Shown: positions 1-9,253, numbered from the stretch's first letter. The stretch is 37,337 nt of DNA from Pseudomonas japonica (GCF_900188455.1 NZ_FZOL01000032.1:23380-60716); one strand, 5' to 3'. Notes: generated by a model not told the origin, from the sequence alone. Numbers and translations: made by a program.

Positions 1-1480
<1,480 letters not shown>

Positions 1481-1912
1481 GGGTGTCTCCACGTTCTCTA
1501 TGTTTGTTCAGGCGCCGGGTGGGCGCCCACCGTTCCATCCAAAGGTCCGACAAGCACTGCCGCGCGCGTGGCTCAAATAGGCGCTCGCGCCGCGACAGGC
1601 GTGTACCCGACTTCGGGACGGATCAGGAAAAAGGGGCATGCGCATGCCGCTCCCTGGGCCGAAGTCAAAAGTCCTGGGTCGACGACCCAAAATCTGTTGC
1701 TGTCGGGTGCGCGGCACTGGCCTGCTGCACCACATACCCGGAACAAGACCCTCACAGGGCTTGCAACGGTCGCCTCCGCAGGAGCGGTTTGGCTGCTGAA
1801 ATCACTTAAAGTTCAGGCAAAAAAAACAGCCGCTGAAGGGCTTGAGTTCTTTGCTCGACTTGTGCTTGGGATTTTGGCGAAAACCCAAGATGTAGTGTTT
1901 TGTTGTGACTGA
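1481..1912 (-). other. Long nrdA 5' leader with terminator-like hairpins, no gene
   Basis: No convincing gene lies between the predicted nrdA start site and its ATG. On the minus strand two structures look like intrinsic terminators. One is a GGCAT/ATGCC stem within 1635-1648, followed by a run of six Ts after CC. The other is an AGCC/GGCT stem just before a run of eight Ts (around 1823-1845). A separate hairpin TGGGTC-GAC-GACCCA lies at 1675-1689. Attenuation or a structured leader RNA is an inference. No cobalamin riboswitch core was found. Confidence 0.35.
1883..1898 (-). promoter_or_regulatory. NrdR-box-like operator downstream of the nrdA promoter
   Basis: The 16-mer ACCCAAGATGTAGTGT matches the NrdR consensus ACACWATATATWGWGT at 13 of 16 positions (mismatches at 3, 7 and 10). 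It lies about 13-28 bases downstream of the predicted start site. NrdR boxes usually occur in pairs about three helical turns apart. The corresponding position (about 1915-1931, over the -10) holds only a weak match, so a paired site is uncertain. Confidence 0.5.
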
Positions 1913-1917
1913 GATAC

Positions 1918-1946
1918 AAGATAATGCGGTATACGGGGTATTGCAA
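1918..1946 (-). promoter_or_regulatory. Predicted sigma-70 promoter of nrdA
   Basis: On the minus strand, -35 TTGCAA (1941-1946) and -10 TATCTT (1918-1923) are separated by exactly 17 bases. Transcription would start near 1911, leaving a leader of about 430 nt before the nrdA ATG. This is a pattern match only. Confidence 0.5.
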
Positions 1947-1956
1947 GGCGGCGATC

Positions 1957-1965
1957 TGTGGATAA
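1957..1965 (-). promoter_or_regulatory. Perfect DnaA box upstream of nrdA
   Basis: TGTGGATAA on plus is TTATCCACA on minus, the exact strong DnaA-box consensus. It sits about 11 bases upstream of the predicted nrdA -35. In E. coli DnaA controls nrdAB, so a role here is plausible. A single 9-mer can occur by chance, but its position supports function. Confidence 0.5.
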
Positions 1966-2155
1966 CTTGTGTGTAGTTTGTGTGTGAAACCGAACAAAAC
2001 GCTGTAGGCCCCGTCCTGCCACGATGAGACCGCCTGTCATCCTTTTTTCATGTAAGAAAAGGCAACGGAGAGATTTTTGCGGGCGCGAACCCTATCACAG
2101 AAATCACCGTCGACCGACCTCGCTGGCAGGCAATTTGCCTCACCCGCGCGGGCGG

Positions 2156-2184
2156 TTGGCAGTGGTCTGGGGGCCACGTAGTAT
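2156..2184 (+). promoter_or_regulatory. Predicted sigma-70 promoter of the RstA/RstB-like pair
   Basis: TTGGCA (2156-2161) and TAGTAT (2179-2184) are separated by 17 bases and lie 66 bases upstream of the regulator ATG. The rest of 1966-2250 holds no recognisable gene. Confidence 0.45.
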
Positions 2185-2250
2185 CCGCTGCCGATGTTGC
2201 CTTTCGGTGATGGCCGCATCGGCGCCTATAACAAGAACCAGGAGAGGGCC

Positions 2251-2976
2251 ATGGAGCAGCACAATTGTCAGGTACTGATCGTCGAGGATGACCAGCGGCT
2301 CGCCGAACTGACGCGCGAATACCTCCAGGCCAATGGCTTTGCCGTCGAGGTGGAAGGCAACGGTGCGCTGGCGGCGGCGCGGATCATCAACGAGCAGCCG
2401 GACCTGGTGATCCTCGACCTGATGCTGCCTGGCGAGGATGGCCTGAGTATCTGTCGCAAGGTACGCCAGCGCTATGCCGGACCGATTCTGATGCTGACCG
2501 CGCGCAGCGACGACCTCGACCAGGTCCAGGGCCTCGATCTGGGCGCCGATGACTATGTGTGCAAGCCGGTGCGTCCGCGCCTGCTGCTGGCGCGGATCAA
2601 CGCGCTGCTGCGCCGCAGCGAGGCGCCGGCGGCACCGGAAGAGGTACGCAGCGTGCAGTTCGGCCCGCTGCGGGTCGACAACACCCTGCGCGAAGCCTGG
2701 CTGGGCGAGACCGGCATCGAGCTGACCGGCGCCGAATTCGACCTGCTCTGGCTGCTGATCAGCAATGCCGGACGCATTCTCTCCCGGGAAGAAATCTTCA
2801 CCTCGCTGCGCGGCGTCGGCTATGACGGCCAGGACCGTTCCATCGATGTGCGCATCTCGCGCATCCGGCCGAAGATCGGCGACGACCCGATCCATCCGCG
2901 GATGATCAAGACCATCCGCAGCAAGGGCTACCTGTTCGTCCGCGAGGCGGCCGAAGCCCTGGGCCGCAAGGCATGA
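2251..2976 (+). CDS. OmpR/PhoB-family response regulator, RstA-like
   Basis: A cytoplasmic DNA-binding response regulator of 241 residues. The receiver domain covers about residues 7-118, with acidic pocket E12-D13-D14, phospho-acceptor D56 in LVILDLMLPG, and the conserved lysine in VCKPVRP. A winged-helix output domain covers about 140-232 (LTGAEFDLLWLL, IRSKGYLFV). The receiver resembles E. coli RstA more than PhoP or OmpR, and the position next to nrdA matches PA1157 of P. aeruginosa. The start at 2251 has GGAGAGG just upstream; a longer in-frame start at 2194 lacks a ribosome site. Its stop overlaps the sensor start (ATGA), so the two are coupled. The regulon cannot be read from the sequence. 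Confidence 0.93.
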   Translation: MEQHNCQVLIVEDDQRLAELTREYLQANGFAVEVEGNGALAAARIINEQPDLVILDLMLPGEDGLSICRKVRQRYAGPILMLTARSDDLDQVQGLDLGADDYVCKPVRPRLLLARINALLRRSEAPAAPEEVRSVQFGPLRVDNTLREAWLGETGIELTGAEFDLLWLLISNAGRILSREEIFTSLRGVGYDGQDRSIDVRISRIRPKIGDDPIHPRMIKTIRSKGYLFVREAAEALGRKA

Positions 2977-4583
2977 ACTCGATCTTTCTGCGCATCTACG
3001 GCGGCATGTGCGCGGTACTGGTGCTGGTCGCAGTGCTGGGTGTACTAAGCCTGCACCTGCTCAATGAAGTCCGCGCCGGGCAGTACCGCGAACGCCTGGC
3101 CCACGGCACGTTCACGCTGATGGCCGACAACCTGGCACGCATGAACAGTGTCGAGCGCACCCGCGCCCTGGCTCTGTGGGAGCGCCTGCTGGGCATTCCG
3201 CTGAATGTGCAGAGCAGCGCCGAAGCGCATCTCGACGGCGGCCAGCGCACCCGCCTGCAACGTGGTCAGGTGCTGGTGGAGTACCTGGGGCCGCATCAGG
3301 CGTGGGTGGTCAGTCAGCTCAAGGGCCGTGATCTGGTGCTCACCGGCGAAGTCCAGCAGATCAGCGAGCAGTTGGCCCGTGCCACGATCTACCTGCTGGT
3401 GGACGAACTGGTGCGCTACCCGGTCGCCGAGCAGGCACGGCGCCTGGCGGAACTGAAGCAGAGCAAGGGCTTCGGTTTCGACCTGCGCCTGCTGGCGCAG
3501 AGCGAGGCGGACATGGATGACGACCAGCGCCGCCGAGTCGAGGAGGGCGACACGGTGATGGCTCTGGGCAAGGACGGCGATTCCATCCGGGTCTTCGCCG
3601 GCATCGCCGGCACTCCCTGGGTTCTGGAGATCGGCCCGCTGTACCAGATGAACCCCTATCCGCCACAACTGCTGATATTGATCGCCGTCCTCGGCCTGAG
3701 CCTGATCGGCCTGGTGGTCTACCTGCTCGTGCGGCAACTGGAGCGACGGCTGTCCCATGTCGAGATGGCGGCGACCCAGATCGCCCAGGGCAGCCTGGAT
3801 ACCCGGGCGGTCGCTGACGGTGCAGACTCGGTGGGGCGCCTGGCCGAGGCCTTCAATGGCATGGCCGAGCACCTGCAGCGCTCGCTGACCATCCAGCGCG
3901 AACTGGTTCGTGCGGTGTCCCACGAGTTGCGCACGCCGGTGGCGCGCCTGCGCTTCGGCCTGGAAATGCTCGCCAGTGCGAGCACCGAGCAGGCCCGCGA
4001 CAAGCACCTGGCCGGGATGGACAACGATATCCAGGACCTCGACAAGCTGGTCGACGAGATGCTCATGTACGCGCGTCTCGAACAGGGCGCGCCGGCCCTG
4101 CACTTCCAGCGGGTCGACCTGGATGCCCTGCTCGATCAGGTGATTGCCGAGCTGGCCCCGCTGCGCCGCGAAGTGCAGGTGGTGCGCGGGGTGTCCCAGG
4201 GCGGCGGCGAGGGCGCCTGGGTCGAGGCCGAGCCGCGTTACCTGCATCGTGCCCTGCAGAACCTGGTGAGCAACGCCATGCGTCACGCCGAGTCCCAGGT
4301 CTGCCTCAGCTATCAATTGGGTTTGCAGCGCTGCCGCATCGATGTCGAGGATGACGGCCCCGGCGTGCCGGAAAGCGCCTGGGAGCGCATCTTCACGCCG
4401 TTCACCCGGCTGGACGACAGCCGCACCCGTTCATCGGGCGGGCACGGCCTGGGGTTGTCCATCGTGCGTCGCATTATCTACTGGCACAACGGCCGTGCCC
4501 TGATCGGCAAGAGCCTGCGCCTGGGCGGCGCCTGTTTCAGCCTGAGCTGGCCGCGGGAGCAGCCAGCGCCGAGTGGCGAGTAG
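2973..4583 (+). CDS. Two-component sensor histidine kinase, RstB-like
   Basis: Inner-membrane sensor kinase of 536 residues, partner of the overlapping upstream regulator. Visible parts are a first membrane helix (about 9-30), a long periplasmic domain (about 31-228), a second helix (about 230-252, LLILIAVLGLSLIGLVVYLL), HAMP (about 253-305), a dimerisation domain with phospho-accepting H317 in VSHELRTPVARL, and an ATPase domain with N box NLVSNAMRHA, G1 DDGPGVP and G2 GGHGLGLSI. The layout matches RstB-type kinases and PA1158. The stop lies only four bases from the convergent pcpS stop, and no strong terminator is seen there. The signal sensed is unknown. Confidence 0.92.
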   Translation: MNSIFLRIYGGMCAVLVLVAVLGVLSLHLLNEVRAGQYRERLAHGTFTLMADNLARMNSVERTRALALWERLLGIPLNVQSSAEAHLDGGQRTRLQRGQVLVEYLGPHQAWVVSQLKGRDLVLTGEVQQISEQLARATIYLLVDELVRYPVAEQARRLAELKQSKGFGFDLRLLAQSEADMDDDQRRRVEEGDTVMALGKDGDSIRVFAGIAGTPWVLEIGPLYQMNPYPPQLLILIAVLGLSLIGLVVYLLVRQLERRLSHVEMAATQIAQGSLDTRAVADGADSVGRLAEAFNGMAEHLQRSLTIQRELVRAVSHELRTPVARLRFGLEMLASASTEQARDKHLAGMDNDIQDLDKLVDEMLMYARLEQGAPALHFQRVDLDALLDQVIAELAPLRREVQVVRGVSQGGGEGAWVEAEPRYLHRALQNLVSNAMRHAESQVCLSYQLGLQRCRIDVEDDGPGVPESAWERIFTPFTRLDDSRTRSSGGHGLGLSIVRRIIYWHNGRALIGKSLRLGGACFSLSWPREQPAPSGE

Positions 4584-4587
4584 CGGG

Positions 4588-5289
4588 TCAGACCGCGACC
4601 AGGCTCAACAGCTGATCGTCCATCAGGCAAAACTGGCCGTGCAGTTCGCGGCCGTGATGCCACTCCGCCGACAGGTCGGTGAGCAGGCGCAGGCGCGCGC
4701 AGCCGTCGTCGGACCACTCCAGCACTTCGGCGTGTTCGAAATAGAAACGCTTGCGCACCAGCGGGTAGAGCGCCTTGAACAGGCTTTCCTTGAGCGAGAA
4801 GGTCAGGGTCACGCCGAGGCCCGTGCGCGTTGGGTCGAGGCGCTGGAGTTCGTCGGCGGTGAGGATCTCTCCGGCCAGGCGGGTCGCGCGTTCTTCGTCG
4901 AGGAGGCTTTCCTGGTCCAGTCCCAGTCCGGCGCAATCGTTCTTGCGCGCCACGACCGCGGCGGCCCAGCCCTTGCCGTGGGTGATGGAACCGGCGATGT
5001 CGCCTGGCCAGATCGGCGCGCGGTCGTCGCCGGTGGCGGGGCTGTAATGGCGGCCATCGAGGCGCTGCAGCGCGGCACGGGCGCAGACCCGGCCGGCGAG
5101 GTATTCGGCCTGGCGCTTGGCCACCGAGCGTTGCAGGGCCGGTGTCTGTTCGATGGCGGCGCGCTGGAAGTCGTCGCTGGCCAGGTTGGCCGGATCGAAT
5201 GCGCAACTGACCAGCACCGCGCCGGGGACCGGGCGGGGCAGGGGCCAGTGGTGCTGGAGGGGGGAGCAGCAGGTGGGGAGTCGGTTCAT
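4588..5289 (-). CDS. pcpS: 4'-phosphopantetheinyl transferase PcpS
   Basis: Sfp-type transferase of 233 residues that loads phosphopantetheine from CoA onto carrier-protein serines. In Pseudomonas the single PcpS serves fatty-acid, siderophore and other carrier proteins. Visible motifs are the basic CoA-binding stretch AKRQAEYLAGRVCARAAL, the SITHGKGWAAAVV segment, the metal-binding GLGLDQE, and the signature FSLKESLFKALYPL, followed by KRFYFEHAEVLEW. The sequence matches remembered P. aeruginosa PcpS almost throughout. The ATG at 5289 gives the usual N-terminus MNRLPTCC; upstream in-frame sequence is REP element. There is no strong ribosome site. A perfect REP inverted repeat separates it from the upstream dienelactone hydrolase gene. 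Confidence 0.92.
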   Translation of the reverse strand: MNRLPTCCSPLQHHWPLPRPVPGAVLVSCAFDPANLASDDFQRAAIEQTPALQRSVAKRQAEYLAGRVCARAALQRLDGRHYSPATGDDRAPIWPGDIAGSITHGKGWAAAVVARKNDCAGLGLDQESLLDEERATRLAGEILTADELQRLDPTRTGLGVTLTFSLKESLFKALYPLVRKRFYFEHAEVLEWSDDGCARLRLLTDLSAEWHHGRELHGQFCLMDDQLLSLVAV

Positions 5290-5332
5290 GGCGGGTATTG
5301 TGCCGTGAGGCGGGGATGGAATGAAGCGTCCG

Positions 5333-5431
5333 CGTAGGAGCTGGCTTGCCTGCGAAGGACCGCAAAGCGGTCCCCGATGACTCCATAATGGGACCGCTTT
5401 GCGGTCCTTCGCAGGCAAGCCAGCTCCTACG
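5333..5431. repeat. REP doublet: perfect 42-bp inverted repeat
   Basis: Arms 5333-5374 and 5390-5431 are exact reverse complements around a 15-base loop. The outer part begins CGTAGGAGCTGGCTTGCC and the inner part is GGACCGCAAAGCGGTCC. This is the style of Pseudomonas REP/REPIN elements. It lies between the dienelactone hydrolase stop and the pcpS start, where it could reduce read-through into pcpS or stabilise RNA ends. Confidence 0.9.
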
Positions 5432-5451
5432 TGCGTGCGTGAGGCCCTGGG

Positions 5452-6240
5452 TCAGAAGATCTTCTTGAAGAACGCCTGCAGATCCGCCCACGAACTCTCG
5501 TCCGCCGCCTTGCTGTAGCCAATGTCCAGCCCGCCATGCTCGCCATGGCTCAGGCGATCCGCATCCGGGTTGGTGAAGCCGTGCCTGGCGCCCTGGATAC
5601 TGACGAACTCGTAGGTCGCCCCCGCCGCATCCATTTCCTTCTTGAAGTCCAGCACCTGCTCAGGCGTGACCATGCTGTCCGCCGAGCCGTGCTCCACCAG
5701 GACCCTGGTCTTCACGCTGCCGGGCGTGGCCGGTGTGCTGGTCACCAGCGCCCCGTGGAAACTGGCCACCCCGGCCAGGGGCTCACCACGCCGCGCGGCA
5801 TCCAGCACCACCTTGCCGCCGAAGCAGTAGCCGATCGCGGCGATCCGCTGTTTGTCGGTCTGCGGCTGCAGCTTGAGCAGCTCGACCCCGGCGTCGAAAC
5901 GCTTCGCCGCCGCCCCCGGATCCTTCAGCGCCGTCTGCATGAAGCCCATGGCATCGGCCGGATGTTCGGTGTGCTTGCCGTCGCCATACATGTCGATGGC
6001 CAGGGCGCTGTAGCCCAGCGCGGCGAGGTCGCGGGCGCGGCGCTTGGCGTAGTCGTTCAGGCCCCACCATTCATGCACCACCACCACGCCGGGGACCGGG
6101 CCCTTCACCGCGTCGTCGTAGGCGTAGTAGCCGACCAGGCGCTTGCCGTCGGCGTCCTGGTAGGGAATCTCACGGGTTTGCACGGCGGCCTGGGCCAGTC
6201 CGGTGGCGCCAAGTAGTGCGGCAACAATCAGCATGCGCAT
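5452..6240 (-). CDS. Exported dienelactone hydrolase family protein
   Basis: An alpha/beta hydrolase of 262 residues of the dienelactone hydrolase family. A signal peptide (MRMLIVAALLGATGLAQAA) predicts export to the periplasm, unlike cytoplasmic ClcD-type enzymes. The nucleophile is cysteine in GYCFGGK, the acid is likely aspartate in HGSADSMVTPEQ, and the histidine is in GARHGFTNPDAD. An early VVVHEWWGLNDYAKRRARDLA motif is typical of the family. The start at 6240 has GGAG nine bases upstream. It diverges from oprH and precedes pcpS, as in other Pseudomonas. The substrate is unknown, and its place beside the PhoP-controlled operon does not prove coregulation. Confidence 0.88.
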   Translation of the reverse strand: MRMLIVAALLGATGLAQAAVQTREIPYQDADGKRLVGYYAYDDAVKGPVPGVVVVHEWWGLNDYAKRRARDLAALGYSALAIDMYGDGKHTEHPADAMGFMQTALKDPGAAAKRFDAGVELLKLQPQTDKQRIAAIGYCFGGKVVLDAARRGEPLAGVASFHGALVTSTPATPGSVKTRVLVEHGSADSMVTPEQVLDFKKEMDAAGATYEFVSIQGARHGFTNPDADRLSHGEHGGLDIGYSKAADESSWADLQAFFKKIF

Positions 6241-6271
6241 GGTCGGTACTCCTGTCGACAACGTTCGATGC

Positions 6272-6327
6272 GTTCAGCCCGGGTTCAGGCGGGGTTCAGC
6301 GGCGGTTCAGCGCCGGCTCCTTAATCT
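6272..6327 (+). promoter_or_regulatory. PhoP operator array and promoter of oprH-phoPQ
   Basis: Four GTTCAG half-sites begin at 6272, 6283, 6294 and 6305, an exact 11-bp period that places all on one DNA face. PhoP boxes are direct repeats of a GTTTA/GTTCAG-type hexamer with 11-bp periodicity. The last half-site ends 11 bases before TAATCT (6322-6327), a weak -10. That spacing fits PhoP-activated promoters lacking a good -35. Confidence 0.78.
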
Positions 6328-6370
6328 AGCCCCATCAACCCAACCGCGCATCATCGTGGAGAACATCAGC

Positions 6371-6973
6371 ATGAAAAGCCTCAACACTCTGCTCGCCGCC
6401 ATGACCTTCCTCGGCGCCAGCATGGCCGTCCAGGCCGCGGACGATACCTTCGCCAGCGTCACCTACGGCCAGACCAGCGACAAGGTGCGCAAGTCCGGCC
6501 TGCTCGATCAGAACATCGGCCACGTCAACACCGACGGCATCATCGGCAAGGACGACACCTGGGGCGTGCGCCTCGGCCGGATCAATGACGACGGTCGCTA
6601 CTACGCCACCTACGACAACGTCTCCGGCACCCACAATGGCCTGAAACTGCGTCAGGAAAATCTGCTCGGCAGTTACGACCTGTTCTACCCGCTGGGCAAC
6701 AGCACCAAGCTCTTCGGCGGCGCCAGCGCCGGTCTGACCAAGCTGACCCAGGACTCTCCGGGTGCCAGCCGCGACAGCGACATCGGCTATGCGGTCGGCC
6801 TGCAGGGTGGTGTGCTCCAGCAAGTCAGCGACAATGCCTCGGTCGAGCTGGGCTACCGTTACCTGCGCAGCAATGCCAGTACCGAACTGGCCGAACACGC
6901 CGGCGACAAGCTTGGCTCGCTGCGCCTGACCAGCAGCGCGCAGACCTACCTGTCGGCCAACTACAGGTTCTGA
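6371..6973 (+). CDS. oprH: Outer-membrane protein OprH
   Basis: Small outer-membrane beta-barrel of 200 residues, induced in Pseudomonas when Mg2+ is scarce; it binds and shields LPS in place of divalent cations. A signal peptide (about 1-23, ending MAVQAA) precedes alternating barrel strands. Landmarks shared with P. aeruginosa OprH are TWGVRLGRI, RYYATYDNVSG, KLRQENLLGSYD, TKLFGGAS, GYRYLRSNASTEL and the C-terminal YLSANYRF with terminal aromatic residue. The start at 6371 gives the signal peptide and has GGAG nine bases upstream. It is first in oprH-phoP-phoQ, behind the PhoP repeat array, so PhoP autoregulation is expected. Confidence 0.95.
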   Translation: MKSLNTLLAAMTFLGASMAVQAADDTFASVTYGQTSDKVRKSGLLDQNIGHVNTDGIIGKDDTWGVRLGRINDDGRYYATYDNVSGTHNGLKLRQENLLGSYDLFYPLGNSTKLFGGASAGLTKLTQDSPGASRDSDIGYAVGLQGGVLQQVSDNASVELGYRYLRSNASTELAEHAGDKLGSLRLTSSAQTYLSANYRF

Positions 6974-6986
6974 CGTCGCGCTACCT

Positions 6987-7013
6987 GAACCGGCCCCGGG
7001 CACGGGCCGGTTC
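6987..7013 (+). terminator. Hairpin between oprH and phoP, possible attenuator
   Basis: GAACCGGCCC (6987-6996) and GGGCCGGTTC (7004-7013) form a perfect 10-bp stem with a seven-base loop. Only a weak T-rich tail follows. Lying inside the operon, it could terminate part of the transcripts or protect oprH mRNA, giving more OprH than PhoPQ. Confidence 0.5.
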
Positions 7014-7053
7014 GCTGTTATTCTGCGTACCCGCATCGCAAGAGGAGCGTTCG

Positions 7054-7731
7054 ATGAAATTGCTGGTGGTCGAGGATGAAGCGCTGTTGCGCCACCACCT
7101 CCAGAGCCGTCTGAGCGAGGGCGGCCATGTGGTCGAGGCGGTGGGCGACGCCGAGGAGGCGTTGTACCAGGCCGGACAGTTCAATCACGACCTGGCGATC
7201 ATCGACCTGGGCCTGCCCGGCATGAGCGGCCTGGAATTGATCGGCCGCCTGCGCGCGCTCGACAAGAGTTTTCCGATCCTGATCCTCACTGCCCGCGGCA
7301 ACTGGCAGGACAAGGTCGAGGGCCTCGCCGCGGGGGCCGACGACTATCTGGTCAAGCCCTTCCAGTTCGAGGAGCTGGAGGCCCGCCTCAACGCCCTGTT
7401 GCGCCGCTCCAGCGGTTTCACCCAGGCCACCATCACCGCCGGTCCGCTGCGTCTCGACCTCAACCGCAAGCAGGCCGTGCTGGACGAGCGGCCGTTGGCG
7501 CTGACCGCCTATGAATACCGCATCCTCGAATACCTGATGCGCCATCACCAGCAGGTGGTGGCCAAGGAACGCCTGATGGAGCAGCTCTACCCGAACGACG
7601 ACGAGCGCGACCCGAACGTCATCGAGGTGCTGGTCGGCCGCCTGCGGCGCAAGCTGGAGGGCGACTGCGGCTTCAGGCCGATCGATACCGTGCGCGGCCT
7701 CGGCTACCTGTTCACCGAGCGCTGCCGATGA
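7054..7731 (+). CDS. phoP: Two-component response regulator PhoP
   Basis: OmpR-family regulator of 225 residues for low Mg2+ and cationic peptides. The receiver domain (about 1-115) has E7-D8-E9 in the acidic pocket, phospho-acceptor D51 in LAIIDLGLPGMSG, and VKPFQFEELEARL with the conserved lysine. The winged-helix domain (about 125-222) includes LTAYEYRILEYLM and VRGLGYLF. The ribosome site AGAGGAG lies six bases before the ATG. Its stop overlaps the phoQ start (ATGA). Position after oprH and the likeness to P. aeruginosa PhoP make the assignment firm. Confidence 0.95.
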   Translation: MKLLVVEDEALLRHHLQSRLSEGGHVVEAVGDAEEALYQAGQFNHDLAIIDLGLPGMSGLELIGRLRALDKSFPILILTARGNWQDKVEGLAAGADDYLVKPFQFEELEARLNALLRRSSGFTQATITAGPLRLDLNRKQAVLDERPLALTAYEYRILEYLMRHHQQVVAKERLMEQLYPNDDERDPNVIEVLVGRLRRKLEGDCGFRPIDTVRGLGYLFTERCR

Positions 7732-9074
7732 TCCGCTCGCTGCGCCTGCGCCTGATGCTGGCGGCCGCCGTGCTGGCGCTGCTGTTCATGCTGGCGCTGT
7801 TGCCGGCGCTGCAGAAGACCTTCAGCCTGGCCCTGCGGGAAGCCATCGAGCAGCGCCTGGCCTCCGACGTGACCACGCTGATTTCCGCCGCGCGGGTAGA
7901 GAACAAGCGCCTGATGATGCCGGTGCTGCTGCCGGACGAGCGCTTCAACCTCCCCGATAGCCGTCTGCTCGGCTACATCTATGACCGCGAGGGCCATCTG
8001 GTCTGGCGCTCGCGGGCCGCCGCCAACGAGAACATCAACTACCAGCCGCGCTATGACGGGCGTGGCAACGAATTCGCGCGGATCCGTCAGGACGATGGCG
8101 AGGAGTTCTTCGTCTATGACGTCGAGGTCAAGCTGCTCGGTGGCCAGAGCGCGGCTTACAGCATCGTCGCCCTGCAGCCGCTGCGCGAATACCAGGAAAC
8201 CCTGAGCGGCCTGCGCGAGCGGCTCTATCTCGGCTTCGGTGGCGCGCTGCTGGTGCTTCTGCTGCTGCTCTGGGCCGGCCTGACCTGGGGCCTGCGTTCG
8301 CTGCGACGGATGAGCGTGGAGCTGGACGAGATCGAGTCCGGCACCCGCGAAGACCTCAGCGGCGAGCACCCGCGGGAGCTGCTGCGCCTGACCCGTTCGC
8401 TCAACCGCCTGCTGCGTGGCGAACGCGAACAGCGCGGGCGCTACCGCGATTCCCTCGGCGATCTGGCCCACAGTCTGAAGACCCCGCTGGCGGTGCTGCA
8501 GGGCGTCAGCGAGAGCATGGCCCAGCGTCCCGCGGAGCGTGAGCAGGCGCGGGTGCTGCAGAGCCAGATCGAGCGCATGAGCCAGCAGATCGACTACCAG
8601 TTGCAGCGCGCCAGCCTGCGCAAGAGTGGCCTGGTCCGTCACCGGGTACTGCTGCGCCCGCTGCTGGAAAGCCTGTGCGGCACCCTGGCCAAGGTCTATC
8701 GCGACAAACAGGTCGCGGTCGATTACGCCGTGGCCGGCGATGCGCGCGTGCCGATGGAGCAGGGCGCGTTGATGGAGTTGCTCGGCAACCTGCTGGAAAA
8801 CGCCTGGCGCCTGTGCCTCGGACAGATCCATATCAGCCTGCGCAACGAGGACGGCGCGCTGCAGCTATGCATCGAGGACGATGGCCCCGGTGTACCCGAG
8901 AACCAGCGCGAACGCATCCTCCAGCGCGGCGAGCGACTGGATCGCCAGTATCCGGGCCAGGGCATCGGCCTGGCGGTGGCCAAGGACATCATCGATAGCT
9001 ACGACGCCCGTCTCACCCTCGGCGATTCGCCCCTGGGCGGCGCCGCCTTCCGCATCCGCTTTGCCCCCGACTGA
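7728..9074 (+). CDS. phoQ: Sensor histidine kinase PhoQ
   Basis: Inner-membrane kinase/phosphatase of 448 residues that senses low Mg2+ and antimicrobial peptides and controls PhoP. It has a first helix at about 7-28 (LMLAAAVLALLFMLALLPAL), an acidic periplasmic sensor region (about 30-160, with RQDDGEEF, fitting cation binding), a second helix at about 165-190 (LYLGFGGALLVLLLLLWAGL), HAMP, phospho-accepting H248 in LAHSLKTPLAVL, and an ATPase domain with NLLENAWRLC, DDGPGVPENQ and GQGIGLAVAKDI. It starts inside the phoP stop. The operon appears to end here, followed by the long dctA control region. Confidence 0.95.
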   Translation: MIRSLRLRLMLAAAVLALLFMLALLPALQKTFSLALREAIEQRLASDVTTLISAARVENKRLMMPVLLPDERFNLPDSRLLGYIYDREGHLVWRSRAAANENINYQPRYDGRGNEFARIRQDDGEEFFVYDVEVKLLGGQSAAYSIVALQPLREYQETLSGLRERLYLGFGGALLVLLLLLWAGLTWGLRSLRRMSVELDEIESGTREDLSGEHPRELLRLTRSLNRLLRGEREQRGRYRDSLGDLAHSLKTPLAVLQGVSESMAQRPAEREQARVLQSQIERMSQQIDYQLQRASLRKSGLVRHRVLLRPLLESLCGTLAKVYRDKQVAVDYAVAGDARVPMEQGALMELLGNLLENAWRLCLGQIHISLRNEDGALQLCIEDDGPGVPENQRERILQRGERLDRQYPGQGIGLAVAKDIIDSYDARLTLGDSPLGGAAFRIRFAPD

Positions 9075-9119
9075 GATGGCCGAGCGATTCGTCCGGCAGA
9101 AATTTCCCTGCATTTCGTA

Positions 9120-9174
9120 GGCGGATAACCGCCAACCTGGCTTGGCGAAATTCCGCCCCGGGCGGAAATCCGCC
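9120..9174 (+). promoter_or_regulatory. Tandem GGCGG-CCGCC palindromes, likely DctD-type enhancer sites
   Basis: Three related 14-bp palindromes lie at 9120-9133 (GGCGGATAACCGCC), 9144-9157 (GGCGAAATTCCGCC) and 9161-9174 (GGCGGAAATCCGCC). The third shares the core GCGGAAATCCGC that I recall from rhizobial DctD sites. They end about 80 bases before the -24 element, a usual distance for sigma-54 enhancer-binding proteins. The activator identity is inference. Confidence 0.6.
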
Positions 9175-9253
9175 AACTCACATCCCCCGCGCTGCCACCT
9201 GTTTGTGCAGGAAAACCCCGTAAACACGGGCCCCGCACCGCAAAAGCGCAAAC

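Noticed and set aside
1481..1912. Cobalamin riboswitch in the nrdA leader
   Set aside because: Neither the GCCACTG box nor the conserved AGTCAGGAGACCTGCC-like core is present.
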